From SIG607 sp045592625 (GTDB taxonomy: Bacteria; Bacillota; Clostridia; Oscillospirales; Acutalibacteraceae): DNA of 27,908 bases. Shown here in pieces: positions 15,079 to 21,873 of this stretch. The stretch's first letter is position 1. Every line of letters starts with the position of its first letter. The notes below the pieces were generated by a model that saw nothing but the letters and a program-made list of their open reading frames with translations, searched no databases and was not told where the DNA came from. The position numbers and the translations under genes are program-made. The stretch lies in contig JAZNVC010000007.1 of the NCBI GenBank assembly GCA_045592625.1, positions 1-27,908 on the forward strand, given 5' to 3'.

Positions 15079-15587
15079 TTAAATGCCTCTCTTGCCACCA
15101 GTTTATTCAAAAATGGAAGCATATTTTCGCGCATTTTTTCAGGAAGCTGCATAACCAGACACACCTTACCTGCCGCCTTATGCTTAAAGACAACACAGTA
15201 AACATCCTCGTCATTTGCATTACAGTAAATATTTTTTCTGTCAAAATTTCCTTTATCATAAAGAGAGGAGCCCTTTACGTAAGGTTCAATCTGTTCAATT
15301 TCACTGCATTTAAAAGTAAAAACACGTTTACGGTTTGTTTTGCTTTGAATAATATCGATATCCATTTCGCCGTTAGTTACAATATACTCATATTCAACGT
15401 TAAGCATTTTTGAAAGTTTTACTCCCATAAAAAGTGCAACACCGGTTAAAATAAGGGGCATTGGGAGACTTAACAGCAAAAACGAAGCAACCGATATAAC
15501 GGTAATTGAAATCCAAAGAAAAAGAAGTGCTCCTATTGCCTTTGCATCCTTACGCATCACTACAAGATGTTCGCTGTAACTGTCCAT
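15075..15587 (-). CDS. Small membrane protein, DUF6106-like
   Basis: A 170-residue protein. Two adjacent hydrophobic segments (about 18-40 and 42-56) form a helical hairpin, and a soluble C-terminal domain of about 110 residues follows, probably cytoplasmic, rich in beta structure, with several Cys and a YEYIVTNGEMDIDII start. From length and layout it resembles the clostridial DUF6106 proteins; I give that assignment with moderate confidence, and the function is unknown. GGAGG precedes the ATG. It is the first gene of the unit with nnr and the lipoprotein, and overlaps nnr by four bases. Its promoter shares a -35 hexamer with the divergent PqqD-ABC operon. Confidence 0.78.
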   Translation of the reverse strand: MDSYSEHLVVMRKDAKAIGALLFLWISITVISVASFLLLSLPMPLILTGVALFMGVKLSKMLNVEYEYIVTNGEMDIDIIQSKTNRKRVFTFKCSEIEQIEPYVKGSSLYDKGNFDRKNIYCNANDEDVYCVVFKHKAAGKVCLVMQLPEKMRENMLPFLNKLVAREAFK

Positions 15588-15633
15588 ATTTTTTCCTCCG
15601 TTAAGAATAAGAATTAATTAGAATATATATACT

Positions 15634-15662
15634 ATTATATATACTTTCGGTTCTACTTGCAA
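15634..15662 (-). promoter_or_regulatory. Promoter of the DUF6106-nnr-lipoprotein unit
   Basis: On the minus strand: TTGCAA (15662-15657), a 17-bp spacer and a perfect TATAAT (15639-15634). The hexamer TTGCAA is its own reverse complement and is also the -35 of the divergent promoter. Confidence 0.8.
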
Positions 15663-15685
15663 TATAAAATATAATATTGTATAAT
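15657..15685 (+). promoter_or_regulatory. Promoter of the PqqD-ABC operon
   Basis: TTGCAA (15657-15662), a 17-bp spacer and a perfect TATAAT (15680-15685). It is mirror-symmetric with the opposing promoter about the centre of TTGCAA. Confidence 0.8.
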
Positions 15686-15715
15686 GAAAATGTAATTTAT
15701 TTGGAGGAAACGGAT

Positions 15716-15979
15716 ATGAAAATTAAAGATGGTTTTATTTTGCGCAATGTTGCAGGTCAAAATGTCGTTGTTCCTGTAGGAAGCAACACCCTTAACTTCA
15801 ATGCTGCAATTACCCTTAACGAAACCGCCGCTTTTTTATGGAAACAGCTTGAAACCGAAAAAACAGAGCAAGAATTACTAACAGCCCTTACCGAAGAATA
15901 TGAAATTGATACCGCTTCTGCAAAAAGCGATATAGCGGTTTTTCTTAATGTTTTAAGGGAGCATGAGATAATTGAATAA
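15716..15979 (+). CDS. PqqD-like protein (RiPP recognition element fold)
   Basis: An 87-residue protein of the PqqD family (PF05402). Stand-alone PqqD proteins are winged-helix RiPP recognition elements that hold the leader of a precursor peptide for its maturation enzymes. Family features: an N-terminal beta region (GFILRNVAGQNVVVPVG), the NFNAAITLNETAAFLWKQL helix start that is the family hallmark, and a C-terminal winged-helix segment ending FLNVLREHEIIE. ATG 15716 is chosen over the upstream in-frame start at 15677 because GGAGG at 15703-15707 is correctly placed and 15677 lies in the promoter. Its end overlaps the ABC exporter start by eight bases. No precursor peptide, radical SAM enzyme, cyclase or protease is next to it. 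Confidence 0.88.
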   Translation: MKIKDGFILRNVAGQNVVVPVGSNTLNFNAAITLNETAAFLWKQLETEKTEQELLTALTEEYEIDTASAKSDIAVFLNVLREHEIIE

Positions 15980-17630
15980 TCAAACATCTCAAACAGCAAA
16001 AAACCTACTTAAAAACGCTGTTAAAGGACAAAAAAGTCGAATATTCATTTCCTCTTTTTTGTCCATACTTGCTTCTACCGCTTTTGTTTTTCTTGCTCTT
16101 ATTTCCAAAAAAATAATAGATATTGCAACGTCTGATAAGCAACAAAATTTCACACTGCTTAGCATAACCGTTATTGCGGTTATTCTGATTCAGGCAATTT
16201 TTTCGGCTGCCGTTTCTCATTTTAAAGCCGCCGCTTCAGGCAAAATTGCCATAAGCATTAAAAAGAATCTTTTTAATGCTGTTTTAACAAAAAACTATAG
16301 TGAAATCAGTCTTTATCATTCAGGAGATTTGCTTACCCGTTTTTCTTCTGACGTTGACGTTGTTTCTTCTTCCCTTTCTTCCCTTGTACCATCGGTGGCT
16401 TCGGTTATTGCAAAAATAATTTCGGGTGCCATTGCAATTTTAATTATTGACTGGAAATTTGCCAGTGCTCTTATTGTTTTGGGAGTTTTAGTTCCCTTTG
16501 TTTGCAAACTTGTGGGCATAAGATATAAGTCGATACATAAAAACTACCAGCAAAGCGAAAGCAAACTTCGTTCTTTTTTACAGGAAATTTTCAAAAATTT
16601 AGCTATTATAAAATCTTTTTCCTCACTAAATCCCGCAAATAAGAAACTTTCGGTTTTACAAAAAGAAAATTACAATTTAAAAATAACCAGAAACACCCTT
16701 AATATTATCTATTCAACAGGACTTTCACTGTTTTTTACTTTAGGTTATTTTCTTGTTCTTTTATGGGGTGCCAAAGGAATTCAGGCAAACACAGTTACCT
16801 ACGGTGCACTTATTGCATTTTTGCAGATAATTTCTCAACTCAGGGCACCGCTTCAAAGTATTTCAGCAATTGCTCCCGCATATTTCAGCATGACGGCTTC
16901 TGCCGAAAGACTTACCGAAATCTACGATTTAGAGGATGAAATTCTCCCCTTACATAAAGATGTTTTTGATGCTATCAACGATGTCTTCACTTCTATTGAT
17001 GCAAAGGACCTATCTTTCTCTTACGGAGATACTCCTATTTTAGCAGACTGTAATTTTAAAATTAACAGAGGCAGTATCACCGTTATTACAGGCGAATCGG
17101 GTGTGGGAAAAAGCACACTTTTCCGACTGTTGCTGGGTTACTTAAAGGGCGATGGAAGTCTTAAATTTGACGGCAAATACGATATTAATTCTTCCACACG
17201 AGCATTTTTCTCCTATGTACCTCAAGGCAATATGATTCTTTCGGGCACCATAAGAGAAAACCTTACGCTGTGTTGCAATAGCGTGACAGAAGAAAAAATA
17301 AAATCAGCAATCGACATTGCAGTACTGTCACACTGGATAGATACACTTCCCGACGGGCTTGATACCTTTATAGGTGAAGACGGTCTTGGTGTTTCGGAAG
17401 GACAAGCAAGCAGAATTGCCCTTGCAAGAGCACTTCTTTGCGACACTCCCGTGTTACTTCTTGATGAAGCTACCGCCGCCCTTGATAGCGAAACCGAAAA
17501 CGAATTACTTTTGAACATCAAAAGGCTTAAAGATAAAACAGTACTTCTTGTTACTCACAGAACTCTGGATGAGGATATTTATGATAATCATCTTCATTTA
17601 GAAGGCAGAAAATTTATAACTTTAAAATAG
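15972..17630 (+). CDS. ABC exporter, fused membrane and ATPase domains
   Basis: A 552-residue type IV half-exporter. Six membrane helices span about residues 20-310, and a nucleotide-binding domain spans about 345-552. Walker A GESGVGKST lies near 374-382, a Q-loop in the YVPQGNM segment, the signature VSEGQ near 474-478 (a variant of LSGGQ), Walker B VLLLDEATAALD near 493-504 and the H-loop in VTHR. It would act as a homodimer in the membrane. There is no N-terminal C39 peptidase domain, so it would not cleave a leader itself. TTG at 15972 is the likely start: AAGGGAG lies 10 nt upstream, inside the pqqD-like gene, and the two frames overlap by eight bases, implying coupled translation. The pairing suggests export of a peptide or modified product; the substrate is not visible. 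Confidence 0.92.
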   Translation: MNNQTSQTAKNLLKNAVKGQKSRIFISSFLSILASTAFVFLALISKKIIDIATSDKQQNFTLLSITVIAVILIQAIFSAAVSHFKAAASGKIAISIKKNLFNAVLTKNYSEISLYHSGDLLTRFSSDVDVVSSSLSSLVPSVASVIAKIISGAIAILIIDWKFASALIVLGVLVPFVCKLVGIRYKSIHKNYQQSESKLRSFLQEIFKNLAIIKSFSSLNPANKKLSVLQKENYNLKITRNTLNIIYSTGLSLFFTLGYFLVLLWGAKGIQANTVTYGALIAFLQIISQLRAPLQSISAIAPAYFSMTASAERLTEIYDLEDEILPLHKDVFDAINDVFTSIDAKDLSFSYGDTPILADCNFKINRGSITVITGESGVGKSTLFRLLLGYLKGDGSLKFDGKYDINSSTRAFFSYVPQGNMILSGTIRENLTLCCNSVTEEKIKSAIDIAVLSHWIDTLPDGLDTFIGEDGLGVSEGQASRIALARALLCDTPVLLLDEATAALDSETENELLLNIKRLKDKTVLLVTHRTLDEDIYDNHLHLEGRKFITLK

Positions 17631-17636
17631 CAAAAA

Positions 17637-17662
17637 AAATAAGAGGGTTCCCCCTCTTATTT
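17637..17662. terminator. Shared convergent terminator
   Basis: AAATAAGAGGG (17637-17647) pairs with CCCTCTTATTT (17652-17662) around a 4-nt loop, with A runs before and T runs after. It terminates the ABC exporter on the plus strand and the HPr-like gene on the minus strand. The right arm includes the stop codon of the HPr-like gene. Confidence 0.88.
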
Positions 17663-17884
17663 TACTATATATTCATCAATTTCTTTTAAAAATGCTTCAT
17701 CATCTGTTTCGGCAGTAAGGGTAACGGGCTTTGTAAGGTCAAGACTCAAAACACCCATCATAGACTTTCCGTTTACAAGATATTTGCCCGAACTCAAATC
17801 AATATCATAATCCTTTTCGCTCATCTTTGCTACAAAGTGGTTTACGTTTTCAATATTATTTAAAAGAACTAACGTGGTAATCAT
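17657..17884 (-). CDS. HPr-like protein without the phosphoacceptor histidine
   Basis: A 75-residue protein with the HPr fold of the PTS phosphocarrier family. The segment VNGKSMMGVLSLDL (residues 37-50) matches the conserved region around HPr Ser46, here S41. The N-terminal loop, which in true HPr reads GLHARPA with the phosphorylated His15, is NNIENVNHFV here, so the active histidine and its neighbouring arginine are absent (H16 is out of register). It cannot be an ordinary phosphocarrier. Such HPr paralogs are common in Clostridia, and a regulatory role through the serine is possible but unproven. GGAGG precedes the ATG, and its own promoter is at 17915-17943. It is monocistronic. Confidence 0.85.
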   Translation of the reverse strand: MITTLVLLNNIENVNHFVAKMSEKDYDIDLSSGKYLVNGKSMMGVLSLDLTKPVTLTAETDDEAFLKEIDEYIVK

Positions 17885-17914
17885 AGAAAAACCTCCATAA
17901 AGTTTCTAGTAATG

Positions 17915-17943
17915 AGTTTACTATTTTTTAAAAGAAAAGTCAA
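17915..17943 (-). promoter_or_regulatory. Promoter of the HPr-like gene
   Basis: On the minus strand: TTGACT (17943-17938), a 17-bp spacer and TAAACT (17920-17915). Its -35 is three bases from the -35 of the divergent mtaB promoter. Confidence 0.65.
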
Positions 17944-17946
17944 GTA

Positions 17947-17975
17947 TTGCAAACTTTTGCGTTTTATAGTAAAAT
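17947..17975 (+). promoter_or_regulatory. mtaB promoter
   Basis: TTGCAA at 17947-17952, a 17-bp spacer and TAAAAT at 17970-17975. The start site would fall just before the ribosome site CGGAGTGA. Confidence 0.65.
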
Positions 17976-17994
17976 ATATCTTCGGAGTGATAAT

Positions 17995-19284
17995 ATGAAA
18001 ATCGGCTTTTTTACCTTAGGTTGCAAGGTTAATCAATACGAAACTCAGGTTATGCGTGAGTTATTCGAAAAGCAGGGCGACACCGTTATAAACGATGCCG
18101 CTCTTTGTGACGTTTTTATAATTAACTCCTGTACCGTAACAAGCGAAAGTGACAGAAAAGCCCGACAGATGCTAAGAAAATACCGTTCAATCTGCAAAAC
18201 AGGTGTAATTGTTCTTACAGGATGTATGCCTCAGGCCTTTCCGAATATAGCAGATAAACTGCCCGAAGCAGATATTATTGTTGGAAATACCAACCCTACG
18301 GAAATTCCTGTTTTAGTTAGAAAATTTTTAGAAAACGGTGAAAAAATAGTCAAAATCGGAAAGCACGAAAAAAATGAAAACTTTAACACTCCCGATATAA
18401 CCGATTTTGAAGAACGTACCCGCGCATTTATGAAAATAGAAGACGGCTGTGACCGATACTGTACCTATTGCATTATCCCTTTCGCAAGAGGTGCCATTCG
18501 TTCAAGAAGTTTGGAAAGTATTAAAGAGGAAGCACAGACACTGGGCGAAAAAGGCTTTTGTGAAATTGTACTTGTAGGTATTAATCTGACCTCTTACGGC
18601 AAGGAAACGGGTAAAAGCATTTGTGATGCCGTTGATACTATATGTGCCGTACCCTCTATTAAAAGAGTGCGATTAGGTTCATTAGAGCCAGACCATATAA
18701 GCGACGAAATGCTAAGCCGACTAAAAGCACAAGAAAAATTTTGTCCACAATTTCACTTATCTCTTCAATCAGGTTGCGATGCAACACTAAAAAGAATGAA
18801 CCGCCATTATGATACGGTATTTTACAGAGATTTGGTAAAACGAATAAGGGAAAATTTTGATAACGCCGCCATTACCACCGATATTATGGTAGGCTTTGCA
18901 GGAGAAACTAAAGAAGAATTTGAAGCCAGTCTTAATTTTGCCAAAGAAATCGGCTTTGCCTCTGCTCACGTTTTTGCTTACTCAAGAAGAGAAGGCACCG
19001 TTGCCTATAATATGCCAAATCAAGTGGATAAAAGTGAAAAATCAAGAAGAAGTAAATTAATGATAGAAGAAACCCTTAAAACCCAAAAGGAATTCCTTAA
19101 CAGTATGGTGGGTAAAAACTGCACCGTACTTTTTGAAAACAAAGACAGCCAAGGTTTTTATCATGGTTTTAGCGAAAACTACTGCCCTGTTAAAGTAAAG
19201 AGCGACCAAAACCTTACGGGAAAAATTCTAAACATTAGAGTCACAACAACACAGCAGTTAAACTTAATAGGACAAATCATATAA
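17995..19284 (+). CDS. mtaB: tRNA t6A37 methylthiotransferase MtaB
   Basis: A 429-residue radical SAM enzyme that adds a methylthio group to N6-threonylcarbamoyladenosine at tRNA position 37. The N-terminal MTTase domain has C10, C46 and C77 for the auxiliary 4Fe-4S cluster (TLGCKVNQYET, NSCTVTSESDRKAR and TGCMPQ). The radical SAM motif C152xxxC156xxC159 is in GCDRYCTYCIIPFARG. A C-terminal TRAM-like domain covers about 368-429. The KVNQYET signature distinguishes MtaB from MiaB and RimO. ATG 17995 is chosen over the upstream in-frame start at 17947, which lies in the promoter. CGGAGTGA precedes it. It is monocistronic, with a terminator right after. Confidence 0.95.
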   Translation: MKIGFFTLGCKVNQYETQVMRELFEKQGDTVINDAALCDVFIINSCTVTSESDRKARQMLRKYRSICKTGVIVLTGCMPQAFPNIADKLPEADIIVGNTNPTEIPVLVRKFLENGEKIVKIGKHEKNENFNTPDITDFEERTRAFMKIEDGCDRYCTYCIIPFARGAIRSRSLESIKEEAQTLGEKGFCEIVLVGINLTSYGKETGKSICDAVDTICAVPSIKRVRLGSLEPDHISDEMLSRLKAQEKFCPQFHLSLQSGCDATLKRMNRHYDTVFYRDLVKRIRENFDNAAITTDIMVGFAGETKEEFEASLNFAKEIGFASAHVFAYSRREGTVAYNMPNQVDKSEKSRRSKLMIEETLKTQKEFLNSMVGKNCTVLFENKDSQGFYHGFSENYCPVKVKSDQNLTGKILNIRVTTTQQLNLIGQII

Positions 19285-19287
19285 TTA

Positions 19288-19318
19288 AAAATGCGGAGGA
19301 TTTATTCCTCCGCATTTT
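19288..19318. terminator. Shared convergent terminator
   Basis: AAAATGCGGAGGA (19288-19300) pairs with TCCTCCGCATTTT (19306-19318), perfect over 13 bp with a 5-nt loop. It serves mtaB and trpB, whose stop codons flank it. Confidence 0.92.
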
Positions 19319-19319
19319 A

Positions 19320-20537
19320 TTATCTTATTCCGTACTTTTCAATAATATAATCCATATCCTTATCGCCTCTGCCCGAAAGGTTAATAAGAACACTTCCCTT
19401 GCCCATTTCTTTAGCAAGTTTAATACCGTATGCAACGGCGTGTGAACTTTCAATAGCAGGAATTATACCTTCAAGTCGGGAAAGAGTAAAGAAAGCATCT
19501 ATAGCATCATCATCGCCTATAACGTCATATTTAACTCTACCCAGTTCATTTAAGAAGGCGTGTTCAGGGCCACTGGAGGGATAATCAAGACCGCTTGCAA
19601 CAGAGTAAACGGGAGCGGGGTCACCGTTTTCATCCTTTAACATAATACTGTTAAAGCCGTGCATAACACCCTCTGTTCCATACTGCAGAGATGCAGCGTG
19701 ATCGCCAAGTTTAGTACCCTTACCCAGAGGCTCGATTCCGTAAATATCAACAGGTTCATTAAGGAAACCTGCAAAAAAGCCTGCAGAGTTAGAGCCACCG
19801 CCTACGCAAGCAACAACAGCATCGGGAAGTTCGCCTGTCATTTCAACAAACTGTTCTCTTGCCTCAATACCAACTACGCTTTGGAAATCTCTTACCATCA
19901 TTGGAAAAGGATGGGGACCCACAACACTGCCGATACAGTAAATGCTGTTTTCATAGTCCTTTGCATAGGCCTCAAACGCTGCGTCAACAGCTTCTTTAAG
20001 GGTAGCAAGTCCGTGGGTAACCTCTACTACGTTTGCTCCGAGTATCTTCATTCTTGCAACGTTGGGAGCCTGTTTTTTAATATCAACACTACCCATATAA
20101 ACGTCACATTCAAGCCCGAAATATGCAGCAGCAGTAGCAATAGCAACACCGTGCTGACCTGCTCCGGTTTCAGCAATAAGCTTTTTCTTGCCCATATACT
20201 TCGCAAGAAGTGCTTCGCCCATACAGTGATTGAGTTTATGGGCACCCGTATGGTTAAGGTCCTCACGCTTTACGTAAAGCTGAACATTACCCAGAGAATT
20301 TGAAAGACGTTCAAGGTGAGAAATAGGAGTAGGTCTACCCTGAAACTCCTTTCTTATTCTTCTGAGTTCATCAATAAACTTTCTGGACTTACAAATAGTA
20401 AAGTAAGCCTGAGTTATTTCATTCATAGCCTTTTTGAGACGGTCATCAACATACATACCGCCGTATTTCCCGAAATATCCATCTTCGTTAGGATAATTTT
20501 TTAAATAGGTATCAAAATTAATTCCGTTATATATCAT
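19320..20537 (-). CDS. trpB: Tryptophan synthase beta chain
   Basis: A 405-residue PLP enzyme that condenses indole with L-serine to tryptophan. FGKYGGMYV at 22-30 is the typical TrpB1 N-terminus. HTGAHKLN holds the PLP lysine K101, AETGAGQHG the catalytic E124, and GGGSN (247-251) the phosphate-binding loop. The C-terminal GRGDKDM loop is intact. Length is normal and no damage is seen. No trpA or other trp gene is next to it: uppP is upstream and mtaB converges. It may therefore work with a distant TrpA or salvage free indole, which is plausible for a gut anaerobe but inferred. GGAGG precedes the ATG. Expression is controlled by the tryptophan T-box at 20641-20893. Confidence 0.96.
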   Translation of the reverse strand: MIYNGINFDTYLKNYPNEDGYFGKYGGMYVDDRLKKAMNEITQAYFTICKSRKFIDELRRIRKEFQGRPTPISHLERLSNSLGNVQLYVKREDLNHTGAHKLNHCMGEALLAKYMGKKKLIAETGAGQHGVAIATAAAYFGLECDVYMGSVDIKKQAPNVARMKILGANVVEVTHGLATLKEAVDAAFEAYAKDYENSIYCIGSVVGPHPFPMMVRDFQSVVGIEAREQFVEMTGELPDAVVACVGGGSNSAGFFAGFLNEPVDIYGIEPLGKGTKLGDHAASLQYGTEGVMHGFNSIMLKDENGDPAPVYSVASGLDYPSSGPEHAFLNELGRVKYDVIGDDDAIDAFFTLSRLEGIIPAIESSHAVAYGIKLAKEMGKGSVLINLSGRGDKDMDYIIEKYGIR

Positions 20538-20640
20538 TTTTAGTTCCTCCGTTTTTCAATTATATTTTAACACATTAAAAATAAAAATCAAGTACTCTTG
20601 CCATCGCTTTGATAATATACACATAAGAACATTCCTTTAT

Positions 20641-20679
20641 ATAAAATAAAACAGCCCGAGTCTGCTTAACAGACTCGGG
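20641..20679 (-). terminator. T-box terminator hairpin
   Basis: On the minus strand CCCGAGTCTG (20679-20670) pairs with CAGACTCGGG (20664-20655) around a 5-nt loop, followed by CTGTTTTATTTT. This is the terminator alternative to the antiterminator built around the T-box core. Confidence 0.92.
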
Positions 20680-20893
20680 ACGAAAAAACTTTCCGCGGTA
20701 CCACCCGACTTTGCCTTACGGCACACTTCACATACTACTATATGCTATCCGCTATAACGGTCGGCATCCGTCTTCCCTACTTTTATTTCAGGTTGCCCTC
20801 GTAAGCCCATTCATTTACCTTGCCGTTACCGTCTTCCACCGCTGACAGCTCTCTGAAAACTTAAAAGCAAATTACTCTTCTTACTCATCGGTT
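20641..20893 (-). ncRNA. T-box riboswitch, tryptophan-specific (UGG specifier)
   Basis: The 394-bp gap upstream of trpB is a T-box leader read on the minus strand. The T-box core GGGTGGTACCGCGG lies at 20706-20693. Stem I can be drawn: GTAAG (20884-20880) pairs with CTTAC (20805-20801), and ATTTGCTTT (20872-20864) pairs with AAGGTAAAT (20821-20813). They bound an internal loop with AAGAGTA on one side and GAATGGG on the other. UGG at 20809-20807 sits exactly where the specifier codon belongs and is followed by a purine, so uncharged tRNA-Trp is the ligand. A terminator hairpin follows (20679-20655). The expected effect is read-through into trpB when charged tRNA-Trp is scarce. Confidence 0.93.
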
Positions 20894-20899
20894 TTAATC

Positions 20900-20928
20900 A
20901 TTTTAATAGAATATTTATAAAAAGTCAA
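20900..20928 (-). promoter_or_regulatory. T-box/trpB promoter
   Basis: On the minus strand: TTGACT (20928-20923), a 17-bp spacer and TAAAAT (20905-20900). It begins three bases past the uppP stop. No terminator lies between uppP and the T-box. Confidence 0.75.
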
Positions 20929-20931
20929 GAA

Positions 20932-21780
20932 TTATTTAATTATTATCCCAAAGGTTAAAAGCACAATCAAGCCCAATGCTATACGATAATACCCAAATAC
21001 TTCAAAATTATGCTTTTTAATATAGCCCATAAGGAACTTAATTGCAAACACTGATACCAAAAATGCACACACAGTACCTACTGAAAGGAAAATAATATCA
21101 TTTGTATTAAGAGCTATTCCCTTATCCAAAAAATCAAATATCTTAAGAACACTTGCACCAAGCATAGCCGGAATAGCTAAAATAAATGTAAATTCCGAAG
21201 CTGCTACACGGGATACACCTAAAAGAAGTGCTCCGAGGATTGTTGCACCCGAACGGGAAGTGCCGGGAAATGCCGCTGCTAAAAGCTGGAAAAGACCTAT
21301 ATAAAGAGCTAACGAATAGGTAATATCCGAAATGCCATCGTACTTTGGTGTTCGCTTTTTATTGTAACGTTCAATAAGTATAAAGAAAATACCGAAAACT
21401 ATTAAAGCTATTGCAACGCCCGTAGAATTATAAAAATATTTATCGCATATTTCATCTAATCCCAAAAGTATAAATACAACTCCCGGAACAGTAGCTATTG
21501 CCACTTTAAGCCAAAGGATAAAACTATCCTTTTTTATAATGCCTTTTCCTTCCAATTTATTTGGCTTTCTGAAAGGCCATATTTTATCCCAAAAAAGAAT
21601 AACCGAAGCCAAAATAGCACCAAGCTGAATAATAACCAAAAACATATCCCATACATCTTTAGATACATAACTGGGAAGTATTTCTTCAAATAATATTAAA
21701 TGTCCTGTACTGCTTACAGGCAACCATTCGGTAATTCCTTCAATAATTCCGAAAATTATAGCCACTATAATTAAACCCAT
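20932..21780 (-). CDS. uppP: Undecaprenyl-diphosphatase UppP/BacA
   Basis: A 282-residue integral membrane phosphatase that recycles undecaprenyl pyrophosphate to the monophosphate carrier for cell-wall synthesis; excess gives bacitracin resistance. About eight membrane helices are visible. Both family signatures are present: EGITEWLPVSSTGHLIL at 14-30 (E14, E17 and the Ser/His set) and PGTSRSGAT at 172-180 with R176. Length is normal. AAAGGTG precedes the ATG. A good promoter lies at 21845-21873, overlapping the end of glgA. The gene has no terminator of its own before the T-box, so its transcript probably ends at the T-box terminator or reads on into trpB. Confidence 0.95.
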   Translation of the reverse strand: MGLIIVAIIFGIIEGITEWLPVSSTGHLILFEEILPSYVSKDVWDMFLVIIQLGAILASVILFWDKIWPFRKPNKLEGKGIIKKDSFILWLKVAIATVPGVVFILLGLDEICDKYFYNSTGVAIALIVFGIFFILIERYNKKRTPKYDGISDITYSLALYIGLFQLLAAAFPGTSRSGATILGALLLGVSRVAASEFTFILAIPAMLGASVLKIFDFLDKGIALNTNDIIFLSVGTVCAFLVSVFAIKFLMGYIKKHNFEVFGYYRIALGLIVLLTFGIIIK

Positions 21781-21814
21781 AATAAAACACCTTTTCTTTT
21801 AATACTACAATATG

Positions 21815-21844
21815 AAAAAAGGACGGCGAATATCACCGTCCTTT
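21815..21844 (-). terminator. Glycogen operon terminator
   Basis: On the minus strand AAAGGACGG (21844-21836) pairs with CCGTCCTTT (21826-21818) around a 9-nt loop, followed by a T run down to 21815. It ends the glgBCDA transcript. Confidence 0.85.
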
Positions 21845-21873
21845 AGTATAGCATATATAAAACTATTTGCCAA
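21845..21873 (-). promoter_or_regulatory. uppP promoter overlapping the glgA end
   Basis: On the minus strand: TTGGCA (21873-21868, within the last glgA codons), a 17-bp spacer and TATACT (21850-21845), with an extended -10 TG. The start near 21838 falls in the first arm of the glycogen terminator, so the new transcript would lack most of that arm and escape termination. Confidence 0.65.

Noticed and set aside
19659..20303. Plus-strand 214-codon frame opposite trpB
   Set aside because: A shadow of trpB. Its Cys/Asn-rich translation has no family resemblance.
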